Shown: positions 59,710 to 64,000 of the stretch, one piece after another
Layout: every line of letters begins with the position of its first letter
Position numbering within the stretch: the first letter of the stretch is position 1
Source: an uncultured Oscillospiraceae bacterium
Lineage (GTDB): Bacteria; Bacillota_A; Clostridia; Oscillospirales; Oscillospiraceae
Assembly: GCA_900754605.1 (NCBI GenBank)
Contig: CAAEDK010000071.1
Span: 18,863 to 82,862 of the forward strand
Reading direction: 5' to 3'
DNA length: 64,000 nt
Notes under the pieces: model-generated
What the model was told of the DNA's origin: nothing
Seen by the model: the letters and a program-made list of their open reading frames with translations, nothing else
Databases searched by the model: none
Position numbers and translations under genes: made by a program

Positions 59710-60251
59710 AACGTGTTCTGATCCTATTGCTGTCGGCGGTACTGATGACCGCCGCATTGACCGGCTGCAGCTCCGGTGAAGAGGACGCCCTGGTGTCCAA
59801 GACACCTTTCCCGGAATTTTCCGAGGTGGACATTGCGGGCGATGAGATCTCCAGCGACATTTTCGCCGACTATGACGCCACCATCGTCAATTTCTGGAAC
59901 AATGGCTGCGGTTCCTGCATCGCCGAGATGCCTGAACTGGAGGAGCTGTATCAGGATTTCAAAGAGCGAAACATCAACCTCATCGGTGTGGGTACCGACT
60001 CCGGCGAGAGCCGGGAGCAGCTGGACACGGCCCGGGAGATTTTGAAGGAAAAGGGCGTGACCTATCACAATATCTCTCCGGATCCGGAGGGCGATTTCTA
60101 CAAGGACTTCGTTGCGGATATTTCCACCTATCCCACTACATATATCGTGGACGGCGAGGGAAACATCGTGGGTGCGGATATCGTGGGCAATGTGAAGAAG
60201 CAGCTGGACACCGTGGAGACCCGGCTGGCGCTGATCACCGGCCAGAAATAG
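59706..60251 (+). CDS. TlpA-like thioredoxin-fold lipoprotein
   Basis: This 181-aa protein has a lipoprotein signal (KRVLILLLSAVLMTAALTGC) and a thioredoxin/redoxin domain with active-site WNNGCGSCIAEMPELEELY, then NLIGVGTDSG and the cis-Pro segment ADISTYPTTYIVDGEGNIVG. TlpA/ResA proteins reduce disulfides outside the membrane. Electrons probably arrive through the polyferredoxin encoded just upstream, whose gene it overlaps (ATGA). It is the last gene of the operon. Confidence 0.92.
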   Translation: MKRVLILLLSAVLMTAALTGCSSGEEDALVSKTPFPEFSEVDIAGDEISSDIFADYDATIVNFWNNGCGSCIAEMPELEELYQDFKERNINLIGVGTDSGESREQLDTAREILKEKGVTYHNISPDPEGDFYKDFVADISTYPTTYIVDGEGNIVGADIVGNVKKQLDTVETRLALITGQK

Positions 60252-60263
60252 AGTGAGAGACTG

Positions 60264-60300
60264 ACAGGCGGCCGCCCCGCGGAATGGGGCGGCCGCCTGT
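60264..60300 (+). terminator. Strong GC hairpin after the redox operon
   Basis: A 15-bp perfect stem ACAGGCGGCCGCCCC with a 7-nt loop lies 12 bp after the TlpA-like stop. There is no U-tract, so termination may be incomplete or need another factor. Confidence 0.65.
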
Positions 60301-60487
60301 GCCGGATTCGTTGGCCGGGGAGAGGGGAGCGGGCGATTTGCCGGCTGTTCCGGCAGGCCGCCGCGGCGGCACTTCTGCCAGCGCAGAGCGGGAATTCCGC
60401 TGCATCAGCAGACGCGGGAATCCCTGCCGCACGGGGGCCGCAGATGGGCCGTCGGTACCAAATCCCGGAACAGACAGGCGAGGGGCA

Positions 60488-60844
60488 TCAGATCAGCACA
60501 CGGCGGCTGGGGTCACTGAAAACTTCCCGTTGGATGTAGGAGGCAATGATATCAATAAACTGGGAGGCGCGTGGCGGAGCCGTCAGCGTAAATCCCGCCA
60601 TTTTGACCAGAAGCGGCCGGTTTGTATGCCACGCGCAGAGAACGACAGTCCGGATGTTCCGCTCCACGTTGGAGGGATGGCACCGGGTCTGCAGGGCCAC
60701 GACTTCATAGATCTCTTCGGTGACATTGAGCAGGCGGGATTCGTCTTCCAGGACCAGAGCAATGGCGCGGACCGTCTGCGGGTAACCGCGGTAATTGCGC
60801 GTAATGCCAAAGGGGCGCAGCGTTTCCCGGATGATCGTGTCCAT
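60488..60844 (-). CDS. Free-standing Spo0A C-terminal-domain protein
   Basis: This 118-aa protein corresponds to the Spo0A DNA-binding domain alone: MDTIIRETLRPFGITRNYRGYP, then ALQTRCHPSNVERNIRTVVLCAWHTNRP, where the HTH recognition segment of Spo0A lies, then PRASQFIDIIASYIQRE. No receiver domain is encoded upstream; the ATG at 60844 has GAGGAGG at good spacing. Orphan domains of this type occur in clostridia and could compete for Spo0A boxes or regulate their own targets. The role is unknown. Confidence 0.8.
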   Translation of the reverse strand: MDTIIRETLRPFGITRNYRGYPQTVRAIALVLEDESRLLNVTEEIYEVVALQTRCHPSNVERNIRTVVLCAWHTNRPLLVKMAGFTLTAPPRASQFIDIIASYIQREVFSDPSRRVLI

Positions 60845-61270
60845 GGAGAGCACCTCCTCGAAATTTGCGATGAGAAGATTGTACGACGAAAAACAGCAAA
60901 GCCTGAAAAAACGACATCTCTCAGAAAATTCGACATCTTCCATTGCGTGGGGAAGCTGCGCAGCCTGTCTTCCAGAATTTGGAACCCCCTTTCAATCTAT
61001 CATAATATATTTTTTTACTTTTGTCTTGAATCTGGCTGTATTTTACAAAAAAATGAGCGCCGGAAGACCGGCACCCATGGGGAAGAGGGAAAAGTTATCT
61101 GAGCAGACAGGATCTCCTTCAACTCCTGGAGAGACCTTTTTGAAAGCTGCGGGCCAATACGCGGGGCTGGAGGACGATGGATTTTTCATCAACCACGAGG
61201 CACCGGCCAGTCAGGGGGGAACGATGCCGACGTTGTTCAGCACTACTGGCCTGGATGTGACGGAAACAGG
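60845..61270. other. Intergenic region between the Spo0A-domain and S-layer genes
   Basis: Apart from an AT-rich stretch near 60995-61055 that could hold a promoter for the Spo0A-domain gene (minus strand), I see no supportable gene in these 426 bp. A plus-strand frame starting at ATG 61077 stays open into the S-layer gene, but it passes through the terminator hairpin and is an antisense artefact. Confidence 0.5.
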
Positions 61271-61302
61271 GAAAGCCCCCGCTCGTATGAGCGGGGGCTT
61301 TC
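61271..61302 (-). terminator. Terminator of the S-layer-homology gene
   Basis: A perfect 14-bp stem GAAAGCCCCCGCTC with loop GTAT lies 42 bp downstream of the stop on the minus strand. Both flanks carry short T/A runs. Confidence 0.88.
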
Positions 61303-61343
61303 TTGCGGAGTGCGATTGCATCCGATTGCTTCAAGCGATTAAA

Positions 61344-64000
61344 TTAGGAAACCGTAACCATATCCTGATAAGTGATTGTGCCAACCACATCGCCAGTGAA
61401 GGTCATGGTGACACGGTAATCGCCATCGCTCAGGGCATACGACAAGGTAACTTTAAAGTTATCTGCTCCAATCTTGCACTGAGCATCCTTGTCATTACCC
61501 TGAGAACGCACGGTGATGCCATCGACAGAGGTTTCCTCAACATAACCCTGGCTGTCGCTCTTGCGCTCAACAAGGACGGACACATCCATCTCCTTGTAGT
61601 TTACGTTTTCGGTATTTGCAGAGTCATAGACCTTAGCATTCGTCAGAGCCAGCGTCTTTCCAGAAACCGTAATCTCCAGAGTACCGCTAGTAGTCTGCGC
61701 GATCTCGTACTTGCTCTCCTCGGGATTCTGCTCACCGTCGTCTTTGGCAACGCCGCCCACATCGGTGACGCAGATGAAGGTGATCTCGCCGTCCTTCACG
61801 TACAGGTCAATGCTCACATCGTCGGAAACATCGGTAGCAGCCTCCAGAGCAGCCTCCAGACGGGAGATGCTGTTGATCTCGCGGTCATACACGGAGTCGT
61901 TCCGGTCGGAGTTGCTGCGGCCATCGATGATCTTCGCGTTGGCGATGGACACATCGTCGAGGGTGACAGAACCGCCGTCAACCGTGAGAGGGTTATCGCT
62001 GATCAGAGCGTTGCGGTAGATTTGCTTGGTGTCAGTCAGCTCCAAGCCCTCGATGGACACGTCGTCGGAATCGCTGTCGATCTTGCCGGAAGTGGTATTG
62101 ACGTTGGGCTTCAGGGAGTAGATGCCGTCCTCGTCGATGCTGTCCACCTTATAGAAGCCCTTGCTCTGCTTCTCGTCCACGGAGATCTCGTCGCTGGTGA
62201 CCTCGTCCATGAACCAGAACTCGCCGGTGTACTCATTCTTGCCGATCTGTTCGTTGATGTTGCCGGCAGCGTACAGGATGTCGGTGGAGCCGATGGAGGC
62301 GCCAGCATCCACCAGGATCACATACACGGCATCGCGGGGGTCGTCCTCGTTTGCAATCACGATGGCCTTGCCGCCCTTGTCGGCCTTCATGCCGCCCACA
62401 GCGTAGATGGTCTCCATGTCGTCGGCAGTTGCCCAGCCGGCATCCTCAATGCCAAGGTACTGGGTATTGCTGTCCACATAGAACTTCTTGGGAGAACCAG
62501 AGGTGACGGAGAAGTTGGAAGCGTCCATCTTCAAATCATCATCCAGAGAGGAGACCAGTCTGTTCATGAGGCCACCCTTGGATGTGTCGATGCCAACAAC
62601 CTCATAATCATCGCCGCCACTCCATTCGGTGGCAACATCGTCGTCGAAGGTGCAGAGCATGGCGGCTTCCTTATAATCGCCCTTGTCATCTTTGTACTTA
62701 TCCAGAGCGCCGGCATCGTCCTTGTCCAGCTTAATGTCGGAGATGGAACCGTCCACCAGGGACACAGCCCGGGCATAGTGGGTCGTTTTGCCGTTGCTGA
62801 AGTGGCTCTCCTCGCCGTAGACGCCGGTCACGAAGTACACATCGCTCAGGTCCGCAGCGTTAGCGCCCTCAACACCGATGACATAGCCGTCGGCGGTCAG
62901 GTAGATGGTGTAGTCCTCATCGAATTTGAAATTCTTCGTGGTGCCATCCACGTTCATGTTTTCCTTCTCGTCGTTGTAACGGGCGAAGGAATACTTGGTG
63001 CCGTCCACGGTGACAGTGCTGTCATCCTTGTAGCCAGTCACGGTGCCGGTAATGTCCTCAGCCACATAGGAGTCCAGGACCTCACCGGACTTTTCGTTGT
63101 CCTCCAGGAAGGCCACGGCCAGGACAGTGCCCTCGTCATAGGCGGAGGTGTAGCCACGCAGGGTCTCCTCGGCGCTGTCATACTTGTCGTAGTAGTCGCC
63201 ATAGTCGATATCGCCGTCCAGGCTGGTGAGGGTCAGGACCTCGCTGGCGCCGTTGCGGCTCTCAGCGGTGCTGACATCATCATCCACCTTGTCGATCTTG
63301 GCGGCCATGTAACGGGCGACCACAACGGTCTCCACATCGCCATCGTCATTCTCGTAAGCCTCGACCACATCGCCCTTCATGACCTTCTCGGTGGACTTCA
63401 CATCATCGTCGCCGTTCAGGAAATACGCAGCGTCCTTGATCTCAGAGACCTTGTAGTTCATGTAGTTGGAGTTGGCCAGCACGTCCTCCACGGTCATCTT
63501 GTCGTCATCCACCACATAGGTCTCGTCGGCCTCGTTGGCATAGGTGCCCACATCGTCGCCATCATAGACCCACTTGCTGGAGGGACGGCCGAAGATGTCG
63601 GTGTCGTCCTTCTTCTCCAGGTCCTTGAAATACTTCTCGCCGAACTGCATCAGGCCGTCGCCGTTGCGCTCGCCATCGATGTTGCCGTCGGTGTTGGTGT
63701 TGTTTTCCACGTCCTTGCGGGTCGAAGTGGTGTTGATGGTGATGTCGCCCACAACGATGGTGTCCTTCTTGTCATACTCGACCATGGTGGCCTGCAGCAT
63801 GTTGAAGGCGTACAGGGCGGCCTCCTGACGGGTCACAGCCTGGGAGCCCACGAACTCGTCGTTGCCGTCGTCCAGACCGATGCCGCTGGCCTGCTTGATG
63901 ACGCTGACCTGCCAGTTGGCGCCGGTGTAGCCCTCGATGGAGCTGTCATAGCCCAGAGCGCCCAGCAGCATCTTCATGAACGCGTTGCCGCTCAGGGTGC
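61344..64000 (-). CDS. S-layer-homology-domain surface protein, 5' end cut by window edge
   Basis: The minus-strand frame is open from the window edge to a TAA at 61344 (885 codons). At the N-terminal side of the visible part is an SLH repeat (NAFMKMLLGALGYDSSIEGYTGANW, VSVIKQASGIGLDDG, AVTRQEAALYAFNMLQ), which anchors proteins to cell-wall polymers. The following 800 residues are extremely Asp/Glu/Ser-rich with short beta-type repeats, for example YVVDDDKMTVEDVLANS and VTGYKDDSTVTVDGTKY. There is no catalytic motif I can recognise. The codon use is highly biased and GC-rich, as in abundant surface proteins. The true start and signal peptide lie beyond base 64000. Confidence 0.88.
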   Translation of the reverse strand, partial: TLSGNAFMKMLLGALGYDSSIEGYTGANWQVSVIKQASGIGLDDGNDEFVGSQAVTRQEAALYAFNMLQATMVEYDKKDTIVVGDITINTTSTRKDVENNTNTDGNIDGERNGDGLMQFGEKYFKDLEKKDDTDIFGRPSSKWVYDGDDVGTYANEADETYVVDDDKMTVEDVLANSNYMNYKVSEIKDAAYFLNGDDDVKSTEKVMKGDVVEAYENDDGDVETVVVARYMAAKIDKVDDDVSTAESRNGASEVLTLTSLDGDIDYGDYYDKYDSAEETLRGYTSAYDEGTVLAVAFLEDNEKSGEVLDSYVAEDITGTVTGYKDDSTVTVDGTKYSFARYNDEKENMNVDGTTKNFKFDEDYTIYLTADGYVIGVEGANAADLSDVYFVTGVYGEESHFSNGKTTHYARAVSLVDGSISDIKLDKDDAGALDKYKDDKGDYKEAAMLCTFDDDVATEWSGGDDYEVVGIDTSKGGLMNRLVSSLDDDLKMDASNFSVTSGSPKKFYVDSNTQYLGIEDAGWATADDMETIYAVGGMKADKGGKAIVIANEDDPRDAVYVILVDAGASIGSTDILYAAGNINEQIGKNEYTGEFWFMDEVTSDEISVDEKQSKGFYKVDSIDEDGIYSLKPNVNTTSGKIDSDSDDVSIEGLELTDTKQIYRNALISDNPLTVDGGSVTLDDVSIANAKIIDGRSNSDRNDSVYDREINSISRLEAALEAATDVSDDVSIDLYVKDGEITFICVTDVGGVAKDDGEQNPEESKYEIAQTTSGTLEITVSGKTLALTNAKVYDSANTENVNYKEMDVSVLVERKSDSQGYVEETSVDGITVRSQGNDKDAQCKIGADNFKVTLSYALSDGDYRVTMTFTGDVVGTITYQDMVTVS

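Noticed and set aside
61077..61344. A plus-strand gene starting ATGGGGAAGAGG between the Spo0A-domain and S-layer genes
   Set aside because: It runs through the S-layer terminator hairpin and continues as exact antisense of the S-layer gene. No ribosome site or recognisable motif.
1..64000. CRISPR arrays, rRNA genes or an intact prophage
   Set aside because: No regularly spaced repeat series, no rRNA-like sequence and no phage structural gene set were seen on reading both strands.

Overview
The window looks like chromosomal DNA of a GC-rich, Gram-positive, anaerobic gut clostridium, probably Oscillospiraceae (Oscillibacter / Dysosmobacter / Flavonifractor-like). The grounds are many Gram-positive-type lipoproteins, an S-layer-homology protein, a Spo0A C-terminal-domain protein, clostridial DUF6329- and DUF6809-like proteins, a class C group II intron and a MobP3-type mobilizable element. 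No 16S rRNA or other decisive marker is present, so the family is an inference.

Region 1 (1-17931) is one metabolic island. On the minus strand are a sugar/polyol ABC importer (binding protein plus two permeases) with a metallo-beta-lactamase-fold lipoprotein and a DUF624 membrane protein, and upstream of it an acetoin/pyruvate-dehydrogenase-type operon (E1 alpha, E1 beta, double-lipoyl E2, E3) ending in a short-chain dehydrogenase. On the plus strand are the UgpC/MsmX-type ATPase and an SGNH hydrolase, then a LacI-family regulator facing them, then a lipoylation operon (two LplA-like ligases, a free-standing lipoyl domain, lipoyl synthase). A TTAYTARTAA motif lies at the aco-type, ATPase and lipoylation promoters, so all three may belong to one LacI regulon.

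Region 2 (17932-22919) is decayed and insertion-rich. An MgtC-like gene is joined tail to tail to a frameshifted DUF6329 gene. A LacI gene is collapsed to 42 codons. A class C group II intron sits just behind a terminator hairpin, and its maturase is interrupted by an IS5-like element with a 6-bp target duplication.

Region 3 (22920-30463) is a self-contained phosphotransferase locus: a PRD/EIIB/EIIA-type activator, galactitol-type EIIA, EIIB and EIIC, a Cof-type HAD phosphatase, and its own Enzyme I and HPr.

Region 4 (31323-43937) is an integrative mobilizable element of about 12.6 kb between two 45-bp copies of the 3' half of a tRNA-Thr(GGT) gene. It carries two overlapping tyrosine recombinases, an excisionase-like protein, a replication-initiator-like protein, a relaxosome accessory protein, a MobP3-type relaxase with Sel1 repeats, and a cargo cassette. 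The cargo is an XRE regulator under a 34-bp palindrome, a BcgI-like fused nuclease-methylase, a specificity subunit reached across a T7 slippery run, and an Rx4H (HEPN-like) protein. A decayed third integrase beyond the right repeat points to tandem accretion.

Region 5 (46045-54762) is an N-acyl amino acid / cysteine-type catabolic cluster: three M20 amidohydrolases, an unassigned carrier, a CyuA-like cysteine desulfidase, an NhaC-type antiporter and a macro-domain protein. A leader with three perfect palindromes precedes it. Region 6 (54910-64000) has a kdpD remnant, a two-component system divergent from a small extracytoplasmic redox operon (lipoprotein, 43-aa CXXC protein, NapH-like polyferredoxin, TlpA-like lipoprotein), a free-standing Spo0A C-terminal domain and the 3' part of an acidic S-layer-homology protein cut by the window edge.
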